The notes beneath the pieces are model-generated. The model searched no databases. It was not told the DNA's origin and saw only the letters and a list, made by a program, of their open reading frames with translations. Positions 44,867-56,763 of a stretch of DNA of 64,000 bases are shown one piece after another. The first letter of the stretch is position 1; each line of letters starts with the position of its first letter. Location of the stretch: positions 161,953,863 through 162,017,862 of the forward strand of contig OV050030.1 of assembly GCA_920105625.2 (NCBI GenBank), in the 5' to 3' direction. Origin of the DNA: Clusia tigrina. Taxonomy: Eukaryota; Arthropoda; Insecta; Diptera; Clusiidae. The position numbers and the translations under genes were made by a program.

Positions 44867-46684
44867 CTAAGTTGAATGGTGGTGGGTGTTGTCGCGTCGT
44901 TGGTTCTGGGTCAAATTTCTTGCACTCTTGAATTTCCTTATGAAGCATATGATGAGAACTGTTGCGGATACCAAAAGGGCAGTATAGCTGACCATATGGT
45001 TCTGGTGACTGTTGGCCCTTATTGTTTCTGGTAGGTTCTGGTAGGTCTCATGTGTTGGGCGCGTTTGGAGTGTGGTGAGGGCGTCCAATTGAGTTTCTAA
45101 TGTAATGTGTTTCTCTTTGGGGACCGTGGGTACTTCGTAAATAGTGTTGATGGTGCTAAAGTCTTTGAACCTGGCGTAGGATGTGTATATGGAACTGGAA
45201 TTGCTGTAGTCACCTTGAATTGCGATTACTTAAGTTTTGGCGATACAGTTAGGATGCAATATTTCAGAGCCCGTTATTGTTAATTGAGCAATCTGGGCTC
45301 CACACACTTTTGACGTTTCAGTTTCTGATGTAGTGGACAATATTCACTGATTCTTCTGATGCAATTGGGTCCACATAGAGCTACGACACGATTGTGTGAT
45401 GCTACAATCTGCTGTACCTTTGTTGTTGAATAGATAAAATTCGCAGGAAAATGTCGCTGATTCTCTTCCATAGGTCGGGTGGTTGCTTTCACATATGTAT
45501 TCGCCTTCCTTGGCTGTAAAGCATTTGTCCAGTTCATGTGAACTTAGTGGGATGTACTGATCACGATTAGGGTTGACTGCTAGAAAGGAGGTATCTGGAG
45601 CTATTGTGTACATTGATTCATTCATCATAATTGGAATCGGGATGAGTTGGAACAGGTCGAAATGTTGTTGATCGATAAGAGGTACCCTGATTAGAAATAT
45701 GACCTTGCTCGTTGTGACTGCTCCTTCTGCTTTCATTATTTTATAGAATTGTACTATGTTGGATTGTCGAGCCAATGGAAGGTGCGCCTTAATGGTGTTG
45801 ATCTGACCTTGTAGTTGTTGCGGTGTGAGTAATGTTGGACTGATTCTACCATGGTGTGTATCTGTGAGCACATCGATGATGTCTGCCAGTATTCGTTGAA
45901 GGTTGGCCTTCATTAATGACAATCAATAACTGCGCAAACTTAACTTGATTTGTGTTGCGGATCACGCTGTTATTTACTGCGTCTATGTCCTTCTGTAGCT
46001 CAGAAATTCGTGACCTTGCTGCTCGTTCGTCCTTTTTGATGAGATTAATGGTAGAGTCAATGATGGAGGTATGATTTTGAAGTAAACGCCTCAAATGATT
46101 TTCGTTGGTTTTTACTTCATTAATTGTGTGAGACATTTCTTCCGCGTAGTTTGAGTCGAGAACACCGAATAGGGTGCGAGCGACTTTTCCAACTATATTG
46201 AGTGCCGCTCTTCTTTTAAGCCAAATCAATAGCATATCTTTGTCCTGTAGTAGCTCATCCCGTGTCTGATTTAGGTTGCTGCTTAGGGCATAACACTTGG
46301 AGTTTTGTTCTGCTCTTGTACATAAGCTCTGGAGTGCTAATATGCCGGAAGAGAAGATATCGATTTATGCCCAAAATGAGGCCTAGTCATAGTACACCAC
46401 CATTCTGCTGTCATCATTCCTGTTGTCCGAATGTCCTGCTGTTCGAAATATATCATAGGGTCCTTATCAAAGTAGTTGACATGGTCTGAGCTGCTTAATA
46501 TAGCCGGGATCAGTAGCAAAGAAATAATAACTGTTAACAGGAGTGAGCTGGTCGGTGAGGCTCGCCTCCTTTTTATTGGTATTACATTCGATTCAGTTGA
46601 ACGAGGTTGGGTGGTTGTGAGAGGGTCACTGTTTAGGTTGTTGTTGCTGGGAAGGTACGAGTACACCGAAATTGTTGTTCGCAT
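44867..46684 (-). pseudogene. Envelope gene of BEL/Pao element (insect F-like)
   Basis: Frames 46684-46337, 46235-45846, 45922-45344 and 45088-44867 are consecutive parts of one gene. They show an N-terminal hydrophobic signal (LLLTVIISLLLIPAIL), a basic KRRA cleavage-like site followed by a small-residue stretch, coiled-coil helices (HTINEVKTNENHLRRLLQ), Cys-containing ectodomain, and a C-terminal membrane span (VSYTALLVSATVLIICFI). It resembles baculovirus F-type fusion proteins carried by insect retroelements. The gene starts inside the end of pol, as in env-bearing relatives. At least three frame breaks destroy it. Confidence 0.75.
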
Positions 46685-46699
46685 CAGGGTCCGTTACTG

Positions 46700-47079
46700 G
46701 AAGGGGTGCGACTCAGTGGATTGGACGCTGCCAGACTCCAGTTAACGTTTGAATTTCAGCCATACGTCCTGCGCCATCTAGGCGTTCGTATGTTTTGATT
46801 ATGCTTCCTAGTGGCCAGCGAAGGCATGGTAAGTTGTCTTCCTTGACTATTACCACCATACCTTGCATTATCCACCTGCTCTCTACACTTGTGCCTGTAT
46901 TGAAATTCATTCAGATATTCTCGAGAGCACAGGTTCCAGAATTCATGCTTCAGATGCGATACTAGCTTCCATCTGGTAAACAATGAAGCTTTGGTCGATG
47001 TGGAAGCCGTGTCAATTGGTGCTGTTAGAGGTTCGCCAATTAGGAAGTGTCCTGGCGTTAATGCGTGTAGATCCTTTGG
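46700..47079 (-). pseudogene. BEL pol C-terminus (DUF5641-type)
   Basis: Contains LHALTPGHFLIGEPLTAPI, FTRWKLVSHLKHEFWNLCSREYL and RWPLGSIIKTYERLDG in two frames: the integrase C-terminal domain of BEL/Pao. A shift near 46910 separates them. The first codons directly continue the pol sequence that breaks off at 56764. Confidence 0.85.
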
Positions 47080-47083
47080 GTCG

Positions 47084-47387
47084 TGTTGAGGACCGTATTT
47101 GTTTGTCCTCGGGGGCGTCCTCTTGCTGCTGGTCCTGGGCGCGTGTACCTGCAAACCTAAAATCACTCTTTAAATTGAAACACTGCATTACACTTCTTGT
47201 TTGAAAACAACAAGAAGCTCTATTCTTAAAATACAAATTCTTATATACTATTCACAAGAAACAATTACAGTCTACGTATTGACTTTTCTGGTGTTCCAGT
47301 TACGCAATTGTTGATTGGTGTCAGCGGCTCAAGCCAACTGACCTACTGAATGTAAAAGTGTCGTCGGTGCATTCTAAATGCACTTCT
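47084..47387 (-). repeat. LTR (partial) of an element inserted in BEL pol, low end
   Basis: It begins TGTTGAGG directly after GTCG. From 47141 to 47387 it matches 56328-56570 closely, with small gaps. It breaks off at the mariner at 47390. Confidence 0.75.
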
Positions 47388-47389
47388 AC

Positions 47390-48663
47390 GAGGTGTGATC
47401 AAAGATAACCGTTATTTTCATCTTTTCGTGAGTTACGTATGTTCGATGTTCGCATTTTTTTTTTATGTTGGTACACATGTCTGTTACATATGTTGGCAAT
47501 ACCTACCATTTTGGATTGTCAGTTTATTTTTTTACAGATAAAAAGGTTAGTCGTGTTTTGGTGTGCTCTTCGATTTTGTACTATTCGAAAAAAATAGATC
47601 AAAGAAACTGTATTCAGTTTTGTGTAAAAAATTAAATTAAATGCGCAAGGACATTTGAAATGTTGATTGTGGCCTTTGGCGAGTCTACTATGAACACAAG
47701 TTCAATTGTGGTATAACCGGTTTAAGGAAGGCCGAGAAGATGTCAATGACGATGCTCGTCCTGGTCGCCCGAACACGTCAACAACCGATGAAAACATTGA
47801 CGCAGTTAAGAAAATGATTTTGGATAATCGTCGAATCACTATCAGAGAGGTTGCTGATGATGTCGGCATATCGTTCGGCTTATGCCAAGCAATTTTTACG
47901 GATGTTTTAGGCATGAAACGTGCGGCAGCGAAGATTGTTCCAAAATTTTCTAAATTTTGAGCAAAAACAACGTCGCATGGACATCGCTCAGGAGCTGTTG
48001 AACATCGTCAACGACGATCCAGATTTCCTCAAAAAGATCATAACTGGTGACAAATCGTGGCTGTATGGCTATGACATTGAAACCAAAGCCCAATCATCCC
48101 AATAGATGAGCCAAGACCGAAAAAAGCACGTCCAGTTCGGTCGAACGTAAAGGTTTTGTTGACAGTTTTCTTTGATTGCAATGGCGTGGTGCATCATGAA
48201 TTCTTGCCACAAGGTCGTACGGTCAACAAGGAATACAACCTTGAAGTTATGCGCCGTTTGCAAGAAGCAATTCGTCAGAAACGCCCAGAATTGTGGAAAA
48301 ACCAATCATGGATTTTGCACCATGATAACGCACCAGCTCACACATCGATGCTTGTGCGTAATTTTTTGACCAAAAACAAAACCGTTATCATGCCTCAACC
48401 ACCGTATTCACCGGACTTGGCCCACGCTGACTTTTTCCTCTTTCCAAAACTGAAGACACCGATGAAAGGAAAGCGTTTTGCTAAGATTGAGGAGATAAAA
48501 GAAAAATCGAAACAGGAGCTGTAGGCGATACTAAAAAAAGCGTTTCAGAAGTGTTTCGAGGATTGAAAAAAATGCTGGCATAAGTGTATTATATCTGGGG
48601 GGAATTACTTTAAAGGGGACAAGATAGTTGTTGATGAATAAATAAATACTTGATCACACCTCG
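47390..48663 (+). mobile_element. mariner transposon, copy 1
   Basis: It is 1274 bp with terminal repeats CGAGGTGTGATCAA and its complement, and TA on both sides (47388-47389, 48664-48665). It carries a broken transposase. The sequence on its low side is the partial LTR and on its high side unrelated DNA. Confidence 0.92.
47550..48524 (+). pseudogene. mariner transposase, copy 1
   Basis: Frames 47706-47960, 47920-48105 and 48156-48524 together cover the protein: HTH region (NRRITIREVADDVGISFG), WVPHELS-like segment replaced by FEQKQRRMDIAQELL, first Asp block TGDKSWLYGYD (Glu to Lys next to the Asp), HHDNAPAHTS, and YSPDLAHADFFLF. The start codon seen in copy 2 is ATA here. Stops near 47660 and 48103 and a shift near 47950 inactivate it. 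The catalytic triad is of the D,D34D type. Confidence 0.88.
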
Positions 48664-48665
48664 TA

Positions 48666-49041
48666 AAAACATTCATACAATAGCATAATTCTATTTTATA
48701 CCTAAAATCTTATATTATACTGCGACCTCAGCAACGTGCTGGTCCAGTTGACGGCCGCTGTTGTCAAAGTGAAACCCCTTGATGAACTCCGCATAACCCT
48801 CCCTTTTTTCTGGATCGTTACATATGATATTCGAGGCTTGCGATTTTGTTTACCATTAAAAATTCGTTTGTAGTGGCTTTCTTCTCTCGATTTATTAGAG
48901 TATATCGTGCCCCAACGGATGTAGATGGTACTGCCTCTGCTTATAGTATTTAGCTTGTAAAATGCTTTTGAAATACATGGGAGATTACAATACTCCTTCG
49001 TTATTTACTTTGCAGCTTGCGTTTTATGGTGCATCTCTTGG
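48666..49041. other. Unassigned sequence after mariner
   Basis: No coding signal. The last 80 bp before 49039 could be an LTR end, because a tRNA-Lys primer-like sequence follows. Confidence 0.4.
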
Positions 49042-49093
49042 CGCCCAACGTGGGGCTCGAACCCACGACCCCGAGTTTAAGAGTCTCGTGCTC
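49042..49093 (-). tRNA. tRNA-Lys(CUU)-derived fragment with CCA
   Basis: The minus strand carries the 3' two thirds of tRNA-Lys: end of the D arm, anticodon arm with CTT (49081-49079), variable loop, T arm (GGTTCGAGCC) and 3' acceptor strand GTTGGGCG, followed by CCA (49041-49039). The 5' acceptor strand and D arm are absent, so it cannot be a working tRNA. On the plus strand the first 18 bases are a perfect tRNA-Lys primer binding site. It is either a retro-copied tRNA piece or an over-extended primer site. Confidence 0.7.
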
Positions 49094-49390
49094 CTTGCAT
49101 TGTTTCTCCTGAAATTGGAATTTAACTTCGTTGACCTCGATGTGTAGACTATCGGTATTTCTCTGAGATACACTGTTTATGACGCAATTTGCGTACACCG
49201 ATCAGATACCAGTCTCTGTGTCTTCTTCTAGTAAATCAATTTCATAGGCGAAAAATATTTCTAATATTCATCCTCCAGATTGAACATATACTCTTCTGAA
49301 GCAATTGACTTCCGTAAGACGAATTTCCTCTGCTTAGTATATTTGGTGGTGGTTTCCGTCACCCTCCATATGCTTTTGCCCATCTTCAAC

Positions 49391-49624
49391 TTATTCAAAA
49401 ACAATTCTGGTCAGATTGTGATCCACTGGGTGGACATTGTAACGTAAGACTGTCCAATGCAAAATATGACACCGCAAGGAAACCTGTTTATTTTTCCATT
49501 GTTCGTCAATAAACCCATCCAAAATGTGATCAAACACTGCGGCCATATGCTGTTTCGAGAATATCACATTAATCGCCATTCCTCCCCAATCCATCGAATA
49601 ATACGTTGGTCCTTTAGTCCGCAC
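49391..49624 (-). other. Unrecognised open frame, 77 aa
   Basis: SMDWGGMAINVIFSKQHMAAVFDHILDGFIDEQWKNKQVSLRC reads like genuine protein and ends at TAA 49391. I cannot name a family. It could be a fragment of an unknown element or of a host exon; there are no splice or start signals I trust. Confidence 0.3.
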
Positions 49625-49689
49625 CGTCTTCCGTTATACGCTGTTCCCGGAACTTGTTGCTTCGATTCACATCATCAGAGCTGAATACT

Positions 49690-51060
49690 TATAATAATTT
49701 TTTTAATTTTCTAGTTAACATTTTAGTTTGATTTCTTTTTATGTTTAATTTTTCTCGAACATTTTATAAGTTAATTTAATAAATGAATTTCAAAATTATA
49801 TAATATTTAAATAAAGGCACTATATACATTATATATACTCTTCGGTATAATTTTCTTAATTACTATAATTTGTATATTCTTTTGATTATCACACTTATTT
49901 CATTATAAAATTAGATTTTAAATAATTAATTTCTGTAACTCTAATTATTTTCTAAACTACTTTTGTTTTTAATGTGAACTTTTACACAGATTATAATTTT
50001 TCTTAATACGAGTATATTTTGAATATTTAATATGTAATAATCCGTACTTATTATGTGAAATTGGTAAGAACCAAAATTCATTTTGAAAAAATAGAATTTC
50101 TTTTAAATCATAGTCATTATTTTTAAATTTATTTGTTCCTCATATATTGGTTTCTTTTATTTCACATCTGGGCAAAACTATTTGCCCATCTTACACAAGC
50201 GAGTATATAAAAGATAAGCCCGTTCATGTGAAAAAATTGTCCATTGCGACACCAATTTTCCATTGTATCTAACTACTCTATATATTTGAATTTACTACTC
50301 GCCTGGTATGTATATATCCATTAACAAGTGTATTTCCCTACACCATGCAACCTGCTCTTATATGAATAAATACATACAGGCATTTTACAACTAATTGCCA
50401 ACGCTAAATATATTGTTCTAATTCAATATATATATATACGAGTATACATTTATATTCCCCACACGCTAATTTCCTAAGCGATAAACCGAAAAATATATAT
50501 GTATATTTACATGTAGCCTGCTACAGTATGTAAATATCTGCAAATTTATACAAACGTATATACCCATTCCTCTCAACTTGAATACTAACTTCTTTAAATA
50601 TACGTTCGTACATTAATTCTGTATATTATACACATATATAGATATATATATATACTTACTTCACCAGCAGTTCCGTTGCCTGGCGTTAAAGCATTCGTGT
50701 CGAATTTCAGTGCATAAACTGCTGCATTTTAAGTTAAGATTTATATTACTTACCCACGACTGTCTTATGATTTTTTGTTGAATTATTATTTAATATTTTA
50801 AAAAATATTTTTCTCTACGGCGCTTCATTCGGCTATAGTGCCTAATAAGCATATTTACATTACGTCAATTTTATTCGCCCGAGTTTAATTGGCACACTTC
50901 TGCTGATATTGACTTTGAAAGTCGGAGCTGTGCTATTTGATATACACAGGTACGTGTTTACGTTGTTATTCTTGTGCTTACACTAGTAAAATACAGTTTA
51001 CACATGTCTTTAATTGTGTGGTCTCATGTGAAACAATTTCTATAAATTATTATGTAGCTT
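49690..51060. other. AT-rich non-coding stretch
   Basis: Low-complexity AT with repeated TATATAC and ACGAGTAT words. No gene seen. The upper part may include the 3' LTR of the gypsy element that starts at 51117, but I found no second copy to prove it. Confidence 0.5.
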
Positions 51061-51116
51061 TTTAAGATTGCCCTTAATCGTTACCTCCGTGGTAACTGGG
51101 GTGCGGATCTCTGCTA

Positions 51117-52200
51117 CTACGGAAATATCCAAACAGGTGAGAATTTGTTTCTCCTAGCCTGATTCTTCATTAGTACTTGGTCACCCACATGAAAGAATAC
51201 TGGGTTTAGTACCTTGTTGTAGGCTTCCCTGGCTACCCGTTTAGCACAATCCCTGTTTTCTCTAACCAACTCGTGCGCTTGCTGTAGCTGATACTTTTGC
51301 ACTTTGTTCGGGTCAGCAGCAATATATACTGGCGCACATTTGCGCTTTAAATTTCCGGGCATGTTGAAATCAAAACCGTAGAGAGTCCTAAAAGGAGTTT
51401 GCTTCGTTGATACATGCACAGAATTATTGTGTACATGCATTGCAGTAGTCAACCATTGATCCCAATTCGAGCAGTCTTCCTTGGCAAAACTGGGCAAGTA
51501 CTCGGCCAGAGGTCGATGACTACGTTCCAATGAGCCATTCGCCTGTGGGTGATATGGTGTTATATGCAATTTCTTTATTCCCAGCATTTTACACGTTTCT
51601 GAGAATAGTTTCGATACAAAATTTGAACCATTATCAAGACCGTATGTTGTACCGTGCTATAATTTCATCAAAGAATGCCTTGGCTACCGTTCGCGATCGG
51701 TTCAGCATCGGGTATAGCCACGAATGTCATATACTTTGAGAAATCGTCTTGGAACGTCATGATGTATTTATTTCCCGAAACTGTCTCAGGTAAAATATCT
51801 ACAATATCCATATGATTTTTATCAAATGGTTGTTTTGGTGTGTCAGTTAACACCATTGGCATCTTTGTTAGCCTTGAAATTGGGCTGACATTTTGGAGAA
51901 CTCTTTATAAACTTTTTTATGTCTCGGAGCATACTTTTCCATCCGTATACTCGCCTAATTCTGTCATGGGTTTTCCAGAATCAGTGGTTACCACCTAGGG
52001 GTGAATCATGAAAACCATTTAACACAGCCTGGATATATTTTTTATCCTCCAGCCATTCCACATTACTGGCTGTTTGCTGATTGACATCGAAGCCCGCATT
52101 GCTAACATCTCTTGTCGCATCAATTTTATTTTCTTGCATTCTCTCGGCCTTGTTCTTATCTGACCTTGCTTTGGCCCTCGTTTGCACTACTGATACCTTC
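51117..52200 (-). pseudogene. Gypsy integrase (split element)
   Basis: A charged linker (52187-51981) leads to a degraded zinc domain and the core: HMDIVDILP (first Asp) in 51862-51668, a GLDNGSNF block near 51640 after a shift, and PYHPQANGSLERSH (catalytic Glu) in 51587-51117. The C-terminal tail has FHVGDQVLM. All three catalytic residues are encoded but in different frames. Confidence 0.82.
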
Positions 52201-52287
52201 TGTGCCTGCGGTACTCTGCTGAGTAAGTCCGCATTCAGATTCTTTTTCCCAGGATTGTATATGATTTCAAATTCATACTCATTTAAT

Positions 52288-52756
52288 TCATTTGTGTCTG
52301 AGCCTGGCTAACCTAGAAATTTGGTCTTTCAAATTGGCTATGCCTCTCAATGGCTGGTGATCAGTATATGTTTTAAATGGGCGTCCTAGCAGGAATGCCC
52401 TAAAATTCTTCGTAGCCCACATTATGGCTAGGAATTTCTTCTCTATTGTGGAGTATCTCTTCTCCGTATCGCTAAGTGCCTTGCTTGCGAATGCTATTGG
52501 TCGGTCATTACCGACTTCCCCGTGTGACAACACTGCCCCCAATGTTTCATTACTAGCATCGGTGGTCAGCAAAAAATTTGCTCAAAGTCGGGGTACGCCA
52601 AAATCGGTGGCGAGCTAATTATTTCTTTTAGCCTCTCGAATGCTTGCTGACAGCTCTCTGTCCATTAGAAATTTGCTTCTTTTCGTAGCAACTTATTAAT
52701 TGGCAAAGCAATTCCGGCTAGTCCTTCTACGAACTTTCTGTAATAGTTCACTAGTC
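52288..52756 (-). pseudogene. Gypsy RNase H (split element)
   Basis: Frame 52572-52288 contains TTDASNETLGAVLSHG, KRYSTIEKKFLAIMWA and TDHQPLRGI: the catalytic Asp, Glu and Asp of the RNase H fold. The preceding connection (about 52750-52600) is in another frame. The domain breaks at 52310 (tandem LARLRHK then shift). Confidence 0.85.
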
Positions 52757-53487
52757 CTAGGAATGCTTGCAATTTTTAACGCATTCCATTTTCTGCGGGT
52801 CAAGCAGTGCTCCTATATCTGAGCAACGATGGCCTAAATAAACCACCTCTCTTCGCAAAAATTGAAACTTCTCCCTGTTCAATTTCAAATTGTGTTCTCG
52901 TAATTTCTGGAGCACCTTGCATAAGCGTTGCGAATGCTGCTGCAAGTTCTTCCCATAAATTACAATATCATCCAAATAGACAAAACAGTCTAACCCTTGC
53001 AAGCCTGTTAGCACATGCTTCATCAGCCGTTGGAAGGTAGCCGGTGCTCCTGTTAATCCAAACGGCATTCTGTTAAACCCATAATGCCCTAAACCGGTGC
53101 TGAACGCGGTTTTCTGCTTTTCTTGGGTATCCACCAGAACTTGGTGGTAGCCACTCGCTAAATCAAGTGTAGAAAAATATCTACTGTGTCCCAATTGATC
53201 CAGAATTGCTTCTATCCTTGGTACTGGGAACACCTGCTTGATAGTGGCGTCGATCAATTTCCTAAAATCGACGACCATTCTCCACTTCTTTTGAGTACCT
53301 CCCTTCTTTGGTACCAAAATTATTGGTGAGTTCCAAGGCGAGATACTCGGTGAAATTATGTTATCCTTTAACATTCCTTCTACTTGCCTCTTTACCTCAT
53401 CTTTGTTAGCTTGTGGCAATCTGTACTGTTTCTGGTTAATTGGTGGTTTATCAACTCTAGTAGGTATTTCATGCTCTACCTCCGGTG
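52757..53487 (-). pseudogene. Gypsy reverse transcriptase (split element)
   Basis: Frame 53419-52757 (220 aa) has SPWNSPIILVPKK, WRMVVDFRKLIDATIKQ, YFSTLDLASGYHQVLV, FNRMPFGLTGAPATFQRLM, catalytic FVYLDDIVIYG and LKLNREKFQFL. The frame is open upwards to the TA at 53488. All RT blocks are intact. A shift near 52757 separates the thumb-RNase H connection. It synthesises element cDNA in cytoplasmic particles. Confidence 0.92.
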
Positions 53488-53489
53488 TA

Positions 53490-53522
53490 CGAGGTTTGAT
53501 AAAAAAAATAACCGTTTTTTCA
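53490..53522 (+). repeat. Solitary mariner terminal repeat
   Basis: CGAGGTTTGAT, an A-run and ATAACCGTT match the outer 30 bases of the two mariner copies with a few changes. It is preceded by TA (53488-53489), and no mariner body follows. Confidence 0.75.
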
Positions 53523-53601
53523 AAATGTAAAAAATGGGTTAAATAAAAACGTTAAGATTTCAAACTCAAATATCATAGACAATGTTGAAGATGATATAAC
53601 A

Positions 53602-54814
53602 ATGGCTACGGTACATTCAACAGAAGAAAACTTAAACGATCATTTTGTCATAAAAGAAGAAATTATCAACAATCACAAAACTCAAATTAGAATAACAAAC
53701 GACAAGACAGAAGAATGTAAAATAGTACACGGAAAAAGGATAATATTTATTGCTGAACACGATTTTGAGACAATGGGAGGTATATTTAGGAGATACATAA
53801 GAAAGGGACTGATAGGTATTTATTCCGAATTATCTGATCCTAAGTATAATGTGGTACAACAAAAACTTATCCAAATGTTTTCCAATGACAAAAACGTTAA
53901 ATTTATAAAATGTACGATCAGAGCGCAGGACATTGAAACCGAAGTGGAAGCAATTAAGCAAATATCATTTTATCACGTAAGATGCACTCGGGCATACAAG
54001 AAACATATAACAAAATCAAGAACATAACATATTATCCAAAACTGATGGAATCAATCCAAATAGTAATCAACCAATGCGATTTATGCAAGGAAGTAAAATA
54101 TGATAGGAATCCGATAAAGCCAAAATTCCAATATACTGAAACACCTTCAGAAAAAAATCAGATTATACATGTAGGCACATATATTATAAAAAATTTTCAT
54201 TTTCTGACAATAATAGATAAATTTTCTAAATTTGGAGCAGCCTATACTTTGAATGATAGAAATCACGTTACAATAATTGAGCAATTAGAAGACCATTTCG
54301 CTAAAATAGGAAAACCAAACAAAATTATAGCCGATAATGAATTTAAGACAACACGAATAAAAGAGTTTTAAGACAAAGAAACAATTGAATTACATTTAAC
54401 AAAACCCAATTGTCATACGGGCAATGCAGATGTAGAAAGAATGCATAATACCATTGCAGAAAACTTTAGAATATTGTACAAATTTGAAAAGAATTTATCA
54501 GTAAAACAAATGATCCAGAAAGCAATCCGAAATTATAATAGCAGATACCATTCTACAATTAAAAACACTCCCTTAGATGTGCAAAATGGCAAAATCGACA
54601 TAGTGAAAATTAAACAAAATATAGAAGAAAATAAGAAAAGATACATAGATAAACTAAACAAGAAGAGGGAACACTTCGAAGAAATTAGAAAGGAAGGATA
54701 TATTAAGAACTATAAAGCGGTTAGGCATAAGGAGCAACCAAAATACAGAAAAGCGAAGTTAGAAAATATACACCCAATTAATATTAAAATACCTCAAAAA
54801 AATGGTGGATAATT
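53602..54814 (+). pseudogene. Errantivirus integrase region
   Basis: 53602-53965 is the connection after RNase H. 53982-54371 has the zinc CDLCKEVKYDRNP and core IIHVGTYII, where Gly replaces the first catalytic Asp, then IADNEF (second Asp). After TAA at 54369-54371 the same frame group continues 54441-54812 with NADVERMHNTI (catalytic Glu at about 54436) and a basic tail. The loss of the first Asp and the stop make it inactive. The tail ends at 54812 next to env. Confidence 0.85.
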
Positions 54815-54820
54815 CTGTTA

Positions 54821-55850
54821 GTGACAAACTGGATATCTCAGATTAACGGATACATTAACTTGACAGAAATACAGGACCAAACCGGTTTCGAGGACTTTCA
54901 GATAAGAGACCAGGGAAGAGTTAAAGATACGGATATAGTAATACATATGATCAACATTGACCAAATTGAGAAAATTATTAACGAAATTACGGACAATATA
55001 ATATTAATAAAAATAAATAATAAAGACGAACTTCAAAGAGAACTGTTAGACGCGAGAAATAAATTACTGACTCTAATACCAAAAAAAAAAACAATAGACA
55101 CAAACGTTGACTTGTTAATGGTTATTTGGAACGATGGACGACTTAGACAGACAAGACATACAAAATCAACTCTTACAAGCAGATACAAATATTAGTCAAC
55201 AAATTCAAGTAAACGAATATTTTAATATAGCATTAGAACAGTTAAGAAATATTGTTAAAAGCGATAGAACAAAAATCGAAAAAGCGATAAATTCTATACA
55301 TAAATTCAATGACGAAGAATATGAAAATAGAACATATAAATTTGAAGAAAATAAACACTTAAGAGAATTAAAAACTATTATGCAATGTGTAATAAAAGCA
55401 AATTGCCAACTTACAAAAAATACAGAATTCGAAGCAATCTCAATAGATGTAAAAACAATTATTATTAAAAATGCCATAAATTTGCCAATTAATCAAACAT
55501 GTCCGAATAATGACTCTATTTTAAACATAAATTATTTGATTCAGTACAGTAATTGTTCAATACAAAATTAAAGATTAGTATTTTCCAAACAGTATTGAAA
55601 TGTAGAAGAAAATATTATAAATGTAAAATACGAAGATATAAGAAATTTAAAAAAAAAAAAATAAAAATTTAAAAAAATATATATATATATATACTCGTAT
55701 AAATATCATTTGAAGAAATAATAGAAAATAATAAATCAAATATTAAAAACATTTTCATGTTAAAATATCAAAGTAAACTGTCATATGGGTGTAATGTGTT
55801 AATAATTATTCTGATAATCATTTTATGTTGTATTTTTTTTCATTAAAAAA
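54821..55850 (+). pseudogene. Errantivirus env remnant
   Basis: Frame 54821-55195 is the surface-unit start. A furin-like RHKR site is encoded near 55095-55110, but in a neighbouring frame. Frame 55134-55571 (DRQDIQNQLLQADTNISQQIQVNEYFN) is the coiled-coil of the membrane subunit, and near 55795-55845 a hydrophobic segment (ILIIILCCIFF type) before a stop is the membrane anchor. The segment right after the cleavage site, where the fusion peptide would be, is shortened and shifted. The central Cys-rich part is missing. It is a dead copy. Confidence 0.78.
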
Positions 55851-55914
55851 AAAATTATATAAAAATAAAATTAAATAGTAGAATTCAGGAGAATTCTAAT
55901 CTAAAGGAGGGGGT

Positions 55915-56289
55915 AGTTACATATAATGTAAGTAACACGACAACATGTATAAAACCTAATACAACACCGAAGAGTATAGATAAAATTATATTAAATATTA
56001 TAAATAAAGGTAAACTGTAACGTTAAACCCATTTCCGGAATTACACAATAAATTCACCAAAGAAACAAATCAAAATAAAAATGTGAACGAAATTCCGAGA
56101 ATGGCAATATTGTACAGCATAAAATGTATATAGTTAGTAAGAACTTTGGTAATACATAAGAATTAAGCAATTAAGCATAATATTTAAGGAAATTGGAACT
56201 AAGGAGGAAAATTGATTATTAAAATAAAGTCAGTCTGGTTTTGATCTTCTTGAGCGTCACTTCGCTGCAAATAAACTTTGTCTCTAATT
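55915..56289 (+). repeat. 3' LTR of errantivirus remnant
   Basis: About 375 bp beginning AGTTACATATAATG after the purine tract and ending CTCTAATT, with AATAAA near 56267. No second copy in the window. Confidence 0.65.
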
Positions 56290-56301
56290 ATTTAAAAAAC
56301 C

Positions 56302-56759
56302 TGTTTACGGCCACCGTATACAAAATTCGCGTGTACCTGCAAACCTAGAATCACTCTTTAAAATGAAACACTACATTAGTCTTTTTTTTTTTGAACAACA
56401 ATAAGCTTTATTCTTAAAATACTATTCACAAGAAACAATTACAGTCTACGTATTGACTTTTCTGGTGTTCCAGTTACGTAATTGTTGATTGGTGTCAGTG
56501 GCTCAAACCAACTGACCTACTGTAAAAGTGTCGTCGGTGCATTCTAAATGCCCTTCTTCAGCTTGACTGCGGAACTGTGACACCCTAAAAGTTTACATAA
56601 TAATTAATACATAAATACTATTCATTTACAATATTTGAAATAAATGCTCTGTTAATGAATTTAATTGCGTAAAGCTAACCACACCAAATGTGTAGTATCT
56701 GTTAAGAGTCGGTGGTGTGAGTCAACTACGCGTAGATAGCTTGATTCAAACTCACAACA
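56302..56759 (-). repeat. LTR of the element inserted in BEL pol, high end
   Basis: About 458 bp ending CTCACAACA just before GTCG (56760-56763). It is in direct orientation with 47084-47387. AATAAA on the minus strand near 56415 fits an LTR. The low end differs from the other copy over the last 30 bp or so. Confidence 0.7.
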
Positions 56760-56763
56760 GTCG

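Larger units (their letters stand above)
51117..53489 (-). mobile_element. Gypsy element (mdg1/412-like), C-terminal half
   Basis: RT, RNase H and integrase on the minus strand. It ends at TA 53488-53489 next to a mariner terminal repeat. Its missing N-terminal half is at 61953-64000: the reading frame of the two halves is continuous when joined at one TA. Confidence 0.85.
53540..56289 (+). mobile_element. Errantivirus-like gypsy remnant: pol 3' end, env, 3' LTR
   Basis: Plus-strand integrase region, env and an LTR (55915-56289) preceded by the purine tract AAAGGAGGGGGT. The LTR begins AGTTAC and ends TAATT, the errantivirus style. The 5' LTR, gag, protease and most of RT are absent. It begins about 20 bp after the solitary mariner repeat. 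Confidence 0.8.

Noticed and set aside
49042..49093. Functional tRNA-Lys gene
   Set aside because: The 5' acceptor strand and D arm are missing and CCA is encoded.
47084..56759. Complete autonomous LTR element between the two LTR copies
   Set aside because: The interior consists of other elements, and I found no matching primer site or purine tract.
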